Below the pieces are notes generated by a model. The model searched no databases. It worked only from the letters and a program-made list of their open reading frames with translations, and was not told where the DNA came from. A program made the translations under genes and the position numbers. A stretch of DNA of 64,000 nt, from NCBI GenBank assembly GCA_904066235.2, contig CAJFCV020000004.1:2480001-2544000 (forward strand). The letters run 5' to 3'. Positions within the stretch are counted from its first letter, which is position 1, and every line of letters begins with the position of its first letter. Shown one piece after another: positions 22,001-31,450 of this stretch. The DNA comes from Bursaphelenchus xylophilus. Taxonomy: Eukaryota > Nematoda > Chromadorea > Rhabditida > Aphelenchoididae.

Positions 22001-24587
22001 AATATTGGTTATAGAAAGGTTTCGTTTTACAGAAGCTTGTTATGGCCTAAAATTGCATGTGGCCTCCAAACCTGTTCGTTATAGACAGGTTACGCTGTAC
22101 AGGAGTCGCTCAAAGAGCGGTCGAAAAAGAGAGGTTTTTTAGCGGCTCTAAATTTTACTAAAGCCTAGTAACATTCGCGTCCCGACATTTCGGGTCAGGG
22201 ACAACTCGGGTCGCGACAACTCGGGTCGACGACAACTCGGGTCAACGACAACTCGGGTCAACGACACTTCGGGTCAACGACATTTCGGGTCAACGATACC
22301 GTTTAATATTTTCGCTTCGGGACTGTGAAAAAACAATTTTTTGGTGAATTTGAGAAATTTTTGAAATGTTTTCGCTTCGGGACTTGCGTTCTCGGAGGAT
22401 AGGTTACCCCGAGGATAGGTTACCTGAAAAAAATTTTTTTTTGAAATGTTTTCGCTTCGGGACTCGGAAAAAAAGGACTTTTTGTGAAATTTGAAAAAAT
22501 TTTCAAATGTTTTCGCTTCGGGAGTTGGAAAAAAAGGATTTTTTGTGAAATTTGAAAAAAATTTGAAGTGTTTTCGCTTCGAGACTGGGAAAAAAAGATT
22601 TTTTGGAAAATTCAACAAAATTTTGAAATGTTTTCGCATCGGAAGTAGAAAAAAGGGTGTCTGACTGAATATTAACTGTGGTGCCGGCAGCACTAAAATT
22701 TTGTCTAAAACCAATGGTACCACCTGGTACTATATAGTACCACGTGTTTTTGGGCTCTACTAAGCACCAAACCATCACCATTACTGCCTCATGGCCAAGT
22801 TTTCACTTCTCACAAAACAGTACCAGTTGGCACTATATAGTACCAAGTGTTAAAACGTGTTTTTGGGTTCTACTAAGCACCAAACCAACGCCATTACCGC
22901 CTTACGGCCAAATTTGCACCTCGTACTAAATAGTACCAGGTAGTACTATTTAGTACGAAGTGTTAAAAATGTGTTTTTAAGCAGTACTAGGCACCAAAAC
23001 AACACCATTAACGTCTAAAAGTGTTATAAGTCGAAAAATTTTCAAAAAGAATCCCTAAAGGCAGTAAGGTAACAGAAACCCAGTTTTCATATTCAGTCAG
23101 TTCATACTCAGTCAGCTCGAAAACCTTTCAAATTTTTTTCAATTTTCACAAAAAATCCTTTTGTTAAAAGTCCCGAAGCGAAAACATTTCAAAATTTTTT
23201 CAAATTTCACAAAGAATCCTTTTTTTTCAACTCCCGAAGCGAAAACATTTCAAATTTTATTCAAATTTCACAAAAAATCCTTTTTTTCCAAGTCCCGAAG
23301 CGAAAAAATTTGAAAAATTTTTTAAATTCACCAAAAAATTCTTTTTTCCAAGTCCCGAAGCGAAAATATTAAACGGTATCGTTGACCCGAAATGTCGTTG
23401 ACCCGAGGTGTCGTTGACCCGAAGTGTCGTTGACCCGAGTTGTCGTTGACCCGAGTTGTCGCGACCCGAGTTGTCCCTGACCCGAAATGTCGTAGCGCCG
23501 TAACATTCACTTCCAGAAATTTATTTTTGCTTTGCTATCTTGTAAAAACATTCTGAGCCCAAACTAAACCGAAAATCCTCTTATGAGGTCTTAGCGGGCC
23601 AGATTTTCATTTCCATGTCTACCAGATGTTCTAGAACTTCCTGTGTGGCAACAACGGCCCATAAAAAATAATTACAGAGGTTTGAGAGACAGCTTTTTAA
23701 AAAAACTTGATAGAATGAAGCCTTTCTATAACACATATTTTTTTGTGATCCAAAGTTCAGACTTTTTTAAAGAAAGAGTCTAAAGAACACAAAAAATAGA
23801 CAACGGCCTAATGATCCTAATATAAAATTCTTTTTTCCTCTGGAAACAATCGAACGGATTAAACCCGGAAGAGGATAAATTATAACACTGTTCGACACAA
23901 ACAAGTAACGGAAAAGGAAAAAATAATACTACAATTGCAAAGCTATACAGCTTGATCAAAATAAAGCCAACGCACAGGTTTAAGAATGAAATATTTTGGC
24001 CTCTTATTGAGGAGCTTTCAGAGCGGGGTTCATTACAATTTTTATATAGTCTGAAAGTGGAGCCTTTACTATATATCCTGGCAAATTTTTATGTCTCTAG
24101 CTTGAACAGCTAGCGAGCAATGGATTAAAGAAGAAGGTCATTTTTGAAAAAATAAAAAAATTTTGGAGGTGTCCCAAAAGTACAGAATGCCGTGTATAGA
24201 AGAGTTTCGCTGTTTGGAGGTTACACCTGTTGAAAAAAATATATGCAGCAGAATAACGTTTTGTAACTTTTTGAAAGGAACTCTCTTCATATTGCACGGT
24301 CTCTCAGAAAAAACGATCGCTTAATATCGCCACCCTTGCTGGAACCGCAAGTTCAAATTCTCACAATTTGACATATTTGATAGATAGATAAGACTTTCAA
24401 AATTTCAAAAAATCCCGTCTTATGAAGTCTGAGAAAAACACTTACATTCTCCGTCAACCCGAATCTTCGGGACCTCCACTTGGCCTTTCAATCCGCATTT
24501 ATCGCTTTCATATAGCACTCTATTCTTAACGGCGAAGTTAACTTCAGGCCGGAGACTTTCACTCCGTTTTCGCTTTATGGTCTCCAT
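13078..24587 (-). CDS. anoctamin (TMEM16), ANO8-like, 944 aa, 13 exons
   Basis: Exons (minus) are 24587-24446, 20732-20655, 19711-19581, 19462-19111, 18645-18329, 17454-17123, 16985-16864, 16782-16652, 16296-15919, 15526-15460, 14715-14231, 14106-13980 and 13250-13078. They sum to 2835 bases with every phase matching. Hallmarks are FLRSGRHAIVDHVLPLHD, IKDYFGTEIAMYFAWLGH, YIELWKRRQAELAFQWGT, ENYRTDDEYE, and DDYLEMFIQFGYVLLFSPAF followed by NMLEIRVDAFKLC. The Glu/Asp in DYLE and EIRVDAF match acidic positions that bind Ca2+ in other TMEM16 proteins. The family are membrane ion channels or lipid scramblases. The match to GVLGVVVNCALIGQ and AIPDVPLWI points to the ANO8 branch. A variable loop (15919-16160) and a ~100-residue Ser/Pro/Arg tail follow family habit. 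The ATG directly follows an acceptor (tttacag), so it may be trans-spliced, or an upstream exon may exist. Introns carry R1, R2, R3, R5, R6 and F3. Confidence 0.92.
13365..13567. repeat. R1 MITE copy, worn
   Basis: The left end is degraded (ggcatccaggaggtatcaaa) and the right end reads ggatcaggtacgctgta. It is in the last intron of the anoctamin gene. Confidence 0.6.
14748..15075. repeat. R6 GC-rich element
   Basis: The ends read cattgccacggctcc and gtggcagtctctg. Inside are ggctccggctctgagcgg and cggagccgcaaatttgg runs separated by an AT stretch (aaatttcgtgatcttgtt). Other copies lie at 25676-25768, 49906-50349 and 50608-50665. It sits in intron 10 of the anoctamin gene, directly beside exon 11. 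Confidence 0.6.
15168..15332. repeat. R3 MITE copy
   Basis: Starts atcagtctgtagaagaagta and ends ttttctcgactgacagat. It lies in anoctamin intron 10. Confidence 0.7.
15655..15872. repeat. R5 element copy
   Basis: Contains agaccttcgctatcgg, ctctctcgccctaaaa and ccattcacaggaccgtttt in the usual order, in anoctamin intron 9. Other copies are at 18855-19054, 26412-26612, 36975-37090 (partial) and 53785-53983 (reverse). Confidence 0.65.
17502..17762. repeat. R1 MITE copy
   Basis: Runs from tacaatgatggagccgattc to ggatcaggtccgccacttta in anoctamin intron 5. It is palindromic around gagcgggcgcgc. Confidence 0.8.
17825..18274. repeat. R2 MITE copy, full length
   Basis: Starts taacaggggaagtacagtg..gacgctcagattttg and ends tctgagcgtcgcacttgg..ttgtta. 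It lies in anoctamin intron 5 next to an R1. Inside are the family marks aaccgagatttttagatcg and ggcgcccgcaaagcgcgagc. Confidence 0.8.
18855..19054. repeat. R5 element copy
   Basis: Runs from gaggagtcctgtgaccgg through agacccttcgctatcgg to tcggactattttatc, in anoctamin intron 4. Confidence 0.65.
21327..21774. repeat. R2 MITE copy, full length
   Basis: It is inverted relative to the copy at 17825. It starts taacaggggaagtactcc and ends gcgtcgcaattggagttctt, with the usual gccgccgagacagcacgc block. It lies in the 3.7-kb first coding intron of the anoctamin. Confidence 0.8.
22171..23502. mobile_element. F3 composite foldback with tandem-repeat arms
   Basis: Outer arms are about seven tandem units of 15-16 bases (caacgacaactcgggt type) on the left and the inverse (tgacccgagttgtcg) on the right. 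Next comes a set of ~75-85-bp units with gttttcgcttcgggact and aaaaaggattttttgtgaaa, again inverted on the other side. The ~430-bp centre (22650-23080) has its own ~110-bp direct repeats with palindromic ggtactatatagtacc. There is no transposase frame. The outer motif is shared with R4 ends. It lies in anoctamin intron 1. Confidence 0.85.
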
Positions 24588-26005
24588 CTGTAAATTAGAT
24601 CAAACCGGTTGTAGCGTTCGTTTGGCCCCGAAAAAAAACGTTCTTGTTTTCTCTTTCTTTCCGAGAAAATAACAGTTGTCGCTTGCATGAAAAGTTTAGA
24701 GTGCAAATAAAACTTTTTGGGAAAGGCCATGCGGAGTTTCGTCTTGATTTGCCTTAACCAATGTGCTAACTGAAAGCTTGCTGAAATTAGTTGAAAATGA
24801 TAGAGTGCGGCTCGGAGAAACTGCAGCGGCGCACGTCAAGAAATTGCGGGCATTGCAAAGGTTCTCACAGCGAAAAAAAAATCATAAAATCTGTCATCCA
24901 AATTGGACATAACAACAATGTTTAACCTAATTTTTTTTATGGGAGCTCTAGGGAGTACTACTAGTCGTATACAACTGTTTTTTATACCACTGGCACATTC
25001 TGAATGGGTGTCATTGTGACGCATTTTTTGAACACGGTTCGAGCTAGGCTAAAAATAGTGCAAATTTCAAGGCCGAATATCAAAAAAACTGTCCCATCAA
25101 GCGGGACGAGACCGATGTAGATACTCGAAGAATAGGTTAAGGATTTTTTTGACGTGGAGCCTATACCCCCTTCCAGTTCTCTCTGACTCGGTATCGTCGA
25201 TACAAAATTTTATTTAGACGTTGTTTTCTTCGCCTTGGAAGACTGTCAAAATACTATGATTATGGGTATATTTTGGTTCTATTAGCTTAAGCAACTCTCG
25301 AGCTTTCTATTGGTATCAATATCTTGTGATTTACTAATAATCTTTATGTCAAAATATTGCAAACTATTTGGACAAAAACGGATTTGCACCGGGCAGAATG
25401 CCAAAAAAAATTCTAGGCTTTTTCATTGGGCGCCCGTTTTTCTTTTATTTTTTCTTGACGTGCGGCGCAGCTCGGAAGCACAAAAAAATTAGAATAATCC
25501 AAAAAAAAGTTCATCTAAAACGTAGGGGGCTTGTGCTGGACCATACAACTTGGTTTAATTCTCTGAAATAAATTTTGGAGGTTCAGAATGGACGAGGGGG
25601 GTTGTACTGGGTCATGGGGGGCTGAACTGGACTGGGGGGTTGTACTACCTTAGCCCCAAATTTTGATTATACTCTTCTGAACGCTGAGAAGCCTGGCTCC
25701 GACTTTCGGCTCGGGAGCCGCTCAGAGCCGGAGCCAAGAGCCGGCTCCGGAGCCGTGGCAATCTCTGGTTAGCGCAATGACCCAGATCTTTCAAACCCTC
25801 CATTTCTGCAAGCAACTGGCCAACTAGCTTATCTCAAAACCATGTTTTGAACGACAAAGAACAAGTTGGCATTTGCTTCCAAATTTTATTATGTTAAAGC
25901 CTTTGGTAAGCATAAATCAACGTTAAATTAATGCAACGACATTATCTTGTGCAGCGTATTGAATAGAGTATTAATCGAAGTGAAATTGGTGAAATTGTAC
26001 GTTAT
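24588..26005. other. intergenic stretch upstream of the anoctamin gene
   Basis: There is no supported gene. It holds a worn G/C-run repeat (25545-25660, with ggggggctgaactggactgg) and an R6 fragment (25676-25768, gagccggagccaagagccgg). The stretch 24588-24850 may hold the anoctamin promoter; I see no clear core element. Confidence 0.45.
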
Positions 26006-26225
26006 TTAATTAACCACAAAACGATGAAGGGGCAGGGGCATACCAAGGGGAGGAGGCCGTCTACCAAATACTCGTATCAAGGCTAAAAACCTGAATTACA
26101 AAACTAAAATAGTATTACTTACTGCCGTTTGAAAGAATCTCAAAGTGGTAGTTACTTCTGAAGACTCCGTCTACTACGAGAACTACGACAGCAAAAAGAA
26201 TTATAATTCTAAAGACTCGAGACAT
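26006..26225 (-). CDS. small secreted peptide, family S2 copy 1, 59 aa, 2 exons
   Basis: Exon 1 is 26225-26123 (34 codons plus one base) and exon 2 is 26082-26006, with a 40-base intron (gtaagtaata..gtttttag). A slightly earlier AG (aattcag) would meet a stop at once, so the later acceptor was chosen. The signal peptide is MSRVFRIIILFAVVVLVVDG. The mature part is FRSNYHFEILSNG, then a basic, Pro-rich tail with RVFGRRPPPLG and PLPLHRF. It has no cysteines. The 5' flank (ctctttttaaagacgg, gtcataaatattctaac) matches that of copy 2. The function is unknown; a secreted signalling or antimicrobial peptide is possible. Confidence 0.6.
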
Positions 26226-26411
26226 CTTTTGGTCAGAGTCTTGCAGCTATCGTCTCTTTTTAAAGACGGCTTAATTCATAGTTAACGTCATAAATATTCT
26301 AACGAGTTATGACATTTGATTGAATAACTAATTTTTTAATCGTTATTGAACGTTACGAGCAGTCGACCCAAGAAACATCCAGTTTTTTTTGTCAACTGTG
26401 GCCTTTGCACG

Positions 26412-26710
26412 TCATACTGAGGAGTCCGGTGACGGGAATAGACCCTTCGCTATCGTTTTTTAACACTTCGTCTTGATTGCACAGAGAAGACAGAAAAAAG
26501 ACGCGGAAAATATGCTCTCTCGCCCCAAAATTTCCCCATTTCTTCCCCGACAAAAGGTTTTTTCGCGTCTTTTTTTTGCGAATTGTCAATCCATTCACCG
26601 GACTTTTCTACCTGGAGAGCGGTCGGTTTTTCCTGTCCACCCATGCCGTTGCGGTCACAAAGGACTTCGCCTGGAAGAGTGGCTGTTCGTCGTAGTGGAT
26701 CCAAGTTACT
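26412..26710. repeat. R5 element copy with attached fragment
   Basis: Runs from gaggagtccggtgacggg to ccattcaccggacttttc, followed to about 26700 by ggtcggtttttcctgtccac and tggaagagtggctgttc. Part of this also occurs reversed at 9965-10045. It separates the two S2 peptide genes. Confidence 0.65.
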
Positions 26711-26828
26711 CATGGGCGCTTCAGGAAGTGTAAATTTAACGACCAATTTATTACTTATCCACTACCGTAACAGAATTATTACATTTCTCAGCAACATAGC
26801 GCGGTTACGAAGTTCTTCAATAGAACAA

Positions 26829-27055
26829 TTAACCACAAGTTATCAAGTATTTTCCGAGTGAACCGTATAACTTCCGCGGTCGGTCGTACCTATCTTCTGG
26901 TGGTACAAGAAAAGCTAAAATTTGTATCAAAAAATCGAAAACTACGTACTGCCGTTTGGGAGACGAGCCCATTTGTGTTGATTAGGATGAAGGAGTCCGT
27001 TTACTGCAAGCACTGCGAGAGCCAAAAGCATGATAATTCTGAAGAGCCGAGACAT
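26829..27055 (-). CDS. small secreted peptide, family S2 copy 2, 63 aa, 2 exons
   Basis: Exon 1 is 27055-26950 and exon 2 is 26914-26829, with a 35-base intron (gtacgtag..aaattttag). The signal peptide MSRLFRIIMLLALAVLAVNG is close to that of copy 1. The mature part differs: LLHPNQHKWARLPNG, then PPEDRYDRPRKLYGS and a tail ending ITCG. Intron position and phase match copy 1, and both join after Asn-Gly. The coding bases at the splice are the same (aaacggca). The function is unknown. Confidence 0.6.
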
Positions 27056-27276
27056 CGTTTTGGTTCATAATATAGCAGTTATTGCCTCTTTTTAAACAAG
27101 ATTTAATTCATACTAAACGTTATAATATTATGTATTCTAAAGTCTTATAACGTTTGATTGAATAACTAAATCATTTGTCACTATTAAAATACGAAACAAA
27201 GAATCGGGATGACTTTCAGATCGAGGAGAAAATTGCCAAAATAGCTCCAAAGGCAAAGTTGAAATTTCGATTTGTG

Positions 27277-27440
27277 TCACGACTTCGCGTGCGAATTTGC
27301 ATATTCCCACGGAATGACCGACAAATTGGTCTAAAAGGAAGAGAAATCGCCAATTATGTAGTATTATTTTTGTGTCTTGTCTTTTCCCGCTTATGCGGTT
27401 GTGTCCAATAAAGTCTACTGTATTTACTATTTGTCTATTG
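27277..27440 (+). repeat. LTR-like repeat, copy 1
   Basis: Begins tcacgacttcgcgtgcgaat, contains ggtctaaaaggaag and later ccaataaagtctactg, and matches 31581-31760 in the same orientation. A TATA-like box followed about 100 bases later by a poly(A) signal is the layout of a retroviral-type LTR. No internal gag/pol frame lies beside it, so it is at most a solo LTR or a fragment. Confidence 0.5.
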
Positions 27441-27619
27441 ATTTGTGTATGGTCTCTTGTGTTGTTGGAGTCAAGCATTGTGAGTTCATTTGTGAAGTTG
27501 TTGCCTAGGGCATAGTTAGTTGTATTGTCGCTTGTTTGAATAGTTGTTGTCTTCGTGTTCGCATAGGGCTTGGGATCTTAGGTAGAACTATGTAGATTAG
27601 GGACCCTTATCACTTGCTG

Positions 27620-27725
27620 GCATTAACGTTATCAAATATTCTAATGCCTTACAACACTTGATTGTACGACTAAATTGTTCATCACTGTTGAAAGTTATAA
27701 GCAGTCGACCTCGGAACCATCTAGC
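27620..27725 (-). promoter_or_regulatory. orphan S2-family 5' flank (lost copy)
   Basis: The block ttatcaaatattctaatgcc..cttgattgtacgactaaa..agcagtcgacctcgg..catctag matches the region upstream of S2 copy 1 (26285-26385). No coding exon follows, so this looks like the promoter of a third S2 gene whose body was lost. Confidence 0.45.
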
Positions 27726-27791
27726 TTTTGAATGAAAGAATTACACGCGATTGGCTTTTACAGGGTCCTTGAAGAAACGTCAAAGAAAAGT

Positions 27792-28030
27792 ACAGGGTGT
27801 TTCAAGAAATTCCCCGGAAAGTAATCGTCGATTTCTTAGCGCTCAGTCAAGATATCGAAAAAATTTTTTTTGCATAATAAAGAAGAATATGGGCGGTTTT
27901 TTGCCTATAAAAATCATTTTCTCCGCCAACGCGGAAAGCAGTGTATTCGGCGGAGACTTTTGGGCGCTTTTTTGGTCACCACACGAATTTTTAATGCTTT
28001 ATTGCGACACTGAAGCATCCAGAAAGTCTT
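27792..28030. repeat. one-arm relative of foldback F1
   Basis: Begins acagggtgtttcaagaaatt, includes tttcttagcgctcagtcaag, gaagaatatgggcggttttt and gtgtattcggcggagac, and stops at the join with the peptide-family flank at about 28030. The second arm is missing. Confidence 0.7.
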
Positions 28031-28130
28031 CAACCTTGGCTTTTAAACCGGTCATAATTCAATTAAAAACTTGAATTTATTATTAAATTATGTTTTAAAA
28101 TTTTAGAATATCAATGAAAAACGATTTATA
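28031..28130 (-). promoter_or_regulatory. orphan S1-family 5' flank (lost copy)
   Basis: The block cttggcttttaaaccggtca + taattcaattaaaaa is the same one found directly upstream of each of the four S1 peptide genes, yet the coding part below it is replaced by the F1-like fragment. It is the remains of a fifth array member. Confidence 0.6.
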
Positions 28131-28786
28131 ATCACGTCGTTATTTCTCTGACATTTCAAACACGCTCTTTTTTTGATACAAAAATTTGACAGTTTCTTGT
28201 ATTTTTGGTTATATCTTTGTGTTCTTTGCAGCTACCTACAAAATTCAAGATGTATTTAAAATTCGTAATTGCGCGTTTTTATTATACACAAAGAATTTTT
28301 TCAAGTCTCGGCGGAGAGAAAATTTTTCGGCGGAGGCATTCGATGTCTTTCTTGAAAATTATACCTTGTTAGAAAGCCCACACTTCTTTACTACGGATGA
28401 AATTGGGTTTTGTCATATTGGTAGATTGTTGACTGTTAGTTTCGATAACTTGTTGGATGTTTCACACATCGGCGAAGGCTCGGCGGAGACTTTATAACGG
28501 CGGGCATCGTTTTGGACTCTCAATTTTTGCATTTTTGGTATTTCCTCCCGCAAAAGCCGTCGATAGGAATGCCAAACAATAAGACAATTATTTGGAAATA
28601 TGTAAAATTCCACTATAATTATTTTCTGTTGTTATTGGTAGAGTAGACAGAAAAATTTGTTAAAATTTTGTTGCCCGAGCCTTGAAGAGCCCATATTCAA
28701 AAACATGGGTTTAAAGTTATCATGGTGGTAACGAATCTGATATTTATTGAGAAGAATATATCATAAAGCAGAGTTTTAATTCTTTA

Positions 28787-28988
28787 TCAAGGACGTTTTG
28801 TTGTTGGCTTGGCGGTGGCCATGATTAATTTCACCATTTCAAGCCAACTGCGACGAGCTACAAGATAACAAAGAGCATTGTTATACGTGGTGCCTAGACT
28901 TACGGAAACAGCCGCCTGGACCATAAATTCCTTGCACGGCGCACACCATGATTGCAAAGATAAAAAGAACTTTACCAATGTTGAACAT
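28787..28988 (-). CDS. small secreted peptide, family S1 copy A, 51 aa, 2 exons
   Basis: Exon 1 is 28988-28904 and exon 2 is 28857-28787, with a 46-base intron (gtaagtctag..atcttgtag). The signal peptide is MFNIGKVLFIFAIMVCAVQG. The mature peptide is IYGPGGCFPRRSW.. with the family tail TAKPTTKRP. A minus-strand AATAAA lies about 40 bases past the stop. The upstream flank aaaccggtcataattcaatt is shared by all copies. Frames read straight through the intron stop early, so splicing is needed. No known family is recognised. Confidence 0.65.
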
Positions 28989-29545
28989 GTTGGGATTAGT
29001 CACTTCGATACCGCGTCTTGGCTTTTAAACCGGTCATAATTCAATTAAAAATTTTGAATTTATTATTAATTTATAATGTCAAGTTTAGTATCAAGTTTAC
29101 TGACCAAATTGACACATTAAAATTGAAAAAAACGGCCTTTATTTGTGTCAATTTTTATCAATTTATTAACTTGTAAAATTTAGGAATATTGATTAAAAAA
29201 GATTTATGATTATAGCGGTAACTTCCAGTGTTGGTGTAGTTTTTTATATGGGTTTAACGTCATCTACAAAATTTCATTTATTTCCGTGCTATTTTTCAGA
29301 TAAAATTTATGTAATGTATGGATTATATATGTGTATAATACATATATTATGAAATAAATATGTAATGCCAGTTTATAGATGCGGTCGTGAAATATCATCA
29401 TAGTTTTTTTTCTGTTGTTATTGGTACAGTAGTGAGAAACTTTTGTTAAAATTTTGTCTCCGAGCCTTATTTAAGGTGTTTCATCGTGGTAATGAGTTTG
29501 ATATTTATTGAAAAAATTATCACAAAGCAGTATATTGATTCTTTA

Positions 29546-29744
29546 TCAAGGACGTTTGGTTGTTGGCTTGGCGGCGGCTATGATTAATCCCCTTTCTTCT
29601 AGCCATTCTCTTGCTGCAAGATAACAAAAGGCGTCGTTATACGTAATGTCTAGACTTACGGATCCAGCTATATTTGCCCACAATTCCTTGCACGCCGCAC
29701 ACCATGATTGCAAGGATAAAAAGCACTTTACCAATGTTGAACAT
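29546..29744 (-). CDS. small secreted peptide, family S1 copy B, 50 aa, 2 exons
   Basis: Exon 1 is 29744-29660 and exon 2 is 29613-29546, with a 46-base intron (gtaagtctag..atcttgcag). The signal peptide MFNIGKVLFILAIMVCGVQG is followed by IVGKYSWIPREWLEERG and the tail AAAKPTTKRP. Unlike copies A, C and D the mature part has no cysteine. The spacer to copy C (29850-30180) is itself a duplicate of the A-B spacer (29180-29500), so the whole unit was duplicated. Confidence 0.65.
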
Positions 29745-30198
29745 GTTGGGATCGTCGACTTCGAAACCGAGTCTTGGCTTTTAAACCGGTCATAATTCAA
29801 TTAAAAATTTGAATTTATTATTAAATTATGTTGTAAAATTTAGGAATATTGATTAAAAAAGATTTCTGATCACAGCGGTAACTTCCAGTATTGGTGGAGC
29901 TTTTTATATGGTTTTAACGTCTTCTACAAAATTTCGTTTATTTCCGTGATATTTTTCACATAAAATTTATGTATTGTATGGACTATATATGTGTATAATA
30001 ATATCATGAAATAAATAATGCCAGTTTAGAGATGCGGTAGTCAAATGTCACCATAATTTCTTTCTGTTGTTATTGGCACAGCAGTCATAAACTTTTGTTA
30101 AAATTTTGTCTCCGAGCCTTATTTAAGGTGTTTCATTGTGGTAATGAGTTGGATATTTATTGAAAAAAATTATCACAAAGCAGAATATTGATCCTTGA

Positions 30199-30430
30199 TC
30201 AAGAACGTTTGGTTGTTGGCTTGGCGGTGGTCAGTATAAGCAAGGGAAATTTCCGTGAGATGGGGAAGATGGTCGAGAGTCTTGGCCGACCGAAAGCTGC
30301 AAGATAACAAAAGGCGTCGTTATACGTGGTGCCTAGACTTACGGAAACAGCCACCATATCTTCCCCAAAGTCCTTGCACGGCGCACACCATGATTGCAAG
30401 GATAAAAAGAACTTTACCAGTGTTGAACAT
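30199..30430 (-). CDS. small secreted peptide, family S1 copy C, 61 aa, 2 exons
   Basis: Exon 1 is 30430-30343 and exon 2 is 30296-30199, with a 46-base intron. The signal peptide MFNTGKVLFILAIMVCAVQG is followed by LWGRYGGCFPFGRPRLS and TIFPISRKFPLLI, then the tail TAKPTTKRS. The second exon is about ten codons longer than in A and B, and the insertion is basic and hydrophobic. The same shared flank lies upstream. An R2 fragment (30528-30865) separates it from copy D. Confidence 0.65.
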
Positions 30431-30527
30431 CTTGGAATCAGCAATTTGGAAACCGGGTCTTGGCTTTAAACCGGTCATAATTCAATTATTACTCAAAATT
30501 CAATTAAAAATTTGAATTTATTATTAA

Positions 30528-30865
30528 ATTAACGGCTCACGCTTTGCAGAAACAACCGAGATTTTCGTTAGATCGAAAGTCGGCGAAAATTTAAGAATTT
30601 TTGTCGTATTTCGGCACGAAAATTTTCATGCCAATTTCTACCATGAGGATAATGTTTCCACAAAAAATCTTTTTTTCCGCACGGAACTAGCAAATTTATG
30701 GCCAAAAGTGTTTTTCTCTCTGACCGCTATTTGTGTTTAGTGCTCTCAAAGATCGTTCAATATCTTGGTGGAGCTTGCAAAGCGTGAGCTAAAACTTTCA
30801 GGAATTGACATTTAGTTCATGACCGACGTGTGCGCAAAATTTAAAGAAAATCTGGGCGTCGACAA
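30528..30865. repeat. R2 MITE fragment
   Basis: Carries the family marks (acgctttgcagaaacaaccg, tctctctgaccgctat, aatctgggcgtcgac) but lacks the outer ends. It lies between S1 copies C and D. Confidence 0.7.
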
Positions 30866-31069
30866 TATATTATCACGGCGTTTCTTTGACATTGCAAACA
30901 CGCTCTTTTTTGATACATTTTTTACTTCAGGTAAAAAAAAACTTTTGTTTCCCGAGCCTTTGAAAGACCACATTCAAAAATATTGCTTGAAGATTTTCAT
31001 GATGGCAATGAATTTAATATTTATTGAAAAAATGTTATTAATATATTAAAGTAGAATGTTTCCTCTTTG

Positions 31070-31267
31070 TCAAAGAGTTTTTGTTCGTGGCTTGGCGGTG
31101 GCCAGTCTAGCCCAGATTTCTTCCAGTGTTAACCTTGGAAGAACTGCAATATAACAAAAGGGGTCGTTATAGTGACAAGACTTACGACAAGATTTGCCAC
31201 ATTTCATTCCTTGCACGGCGCACACCATGATTGCAAGGATAAAAAGAACTTTACCAATGTTGAACAT
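31070..31267 (-). CDS. small secreted peptide, family S1 copy D, 51 aa (or 65 aa unspliced)
   Basis: Exon 1 is 31267-31186 and exon 2 is 31143-31070, with a 42-base intron (gtaagtcttg..atattgcag). Spliced, it reads signal peptide MFNIGKVLFILAIMVCAVQG, then MKCGKSCLLPRLTLEEIW and the tail TAKPRTKTL. Because 42 is a multiple of three and the intron has no stop, the unspliced frame is also open (65 aa) and adds two more cysteines (RKSCHYNDPFCYIA). The splice sites are the same as in A-C, where splicing is obligatory, so the spliced form is preferred, but both may be made. Confidence 0.6.
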   Translation of the reverse strand: MFNIGKVLFILAIMVCAVQGMKCGKSCRKSCHYNDPFCYIAVLPRLTLEEIWARLATAKPRTKTL

Positions 31268-31450
31268 CTTGGGATCAGCAACTTCGAAACCGAGTCATGA
31301 CTTTTAAACCGGTCATAATTCAATTAAAAATTTGAATTTATACTAATTAAATTACAATATCAAAATCAACTGACCAAATTGACACGTTAAAATTGAAAAG
31401 AAACAGCTTTCATCTGTGTCAATTTTCATCGGAAAAAAACGTTTTTTTTG

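Noticed and set aside
22201..22290. Possible CRISPR-like array (regular caacgacaactcgggt units)
   Set aside because: The units are contiguous tandem repeats without unique spacers and recur inverted at 23380-23480, so this is a transposon end array in an animal genome.
22274..22723. 149-codon minus-strand frame
   Set aside because: Low-complexity reading of the ~80-bp tandem units of F3.
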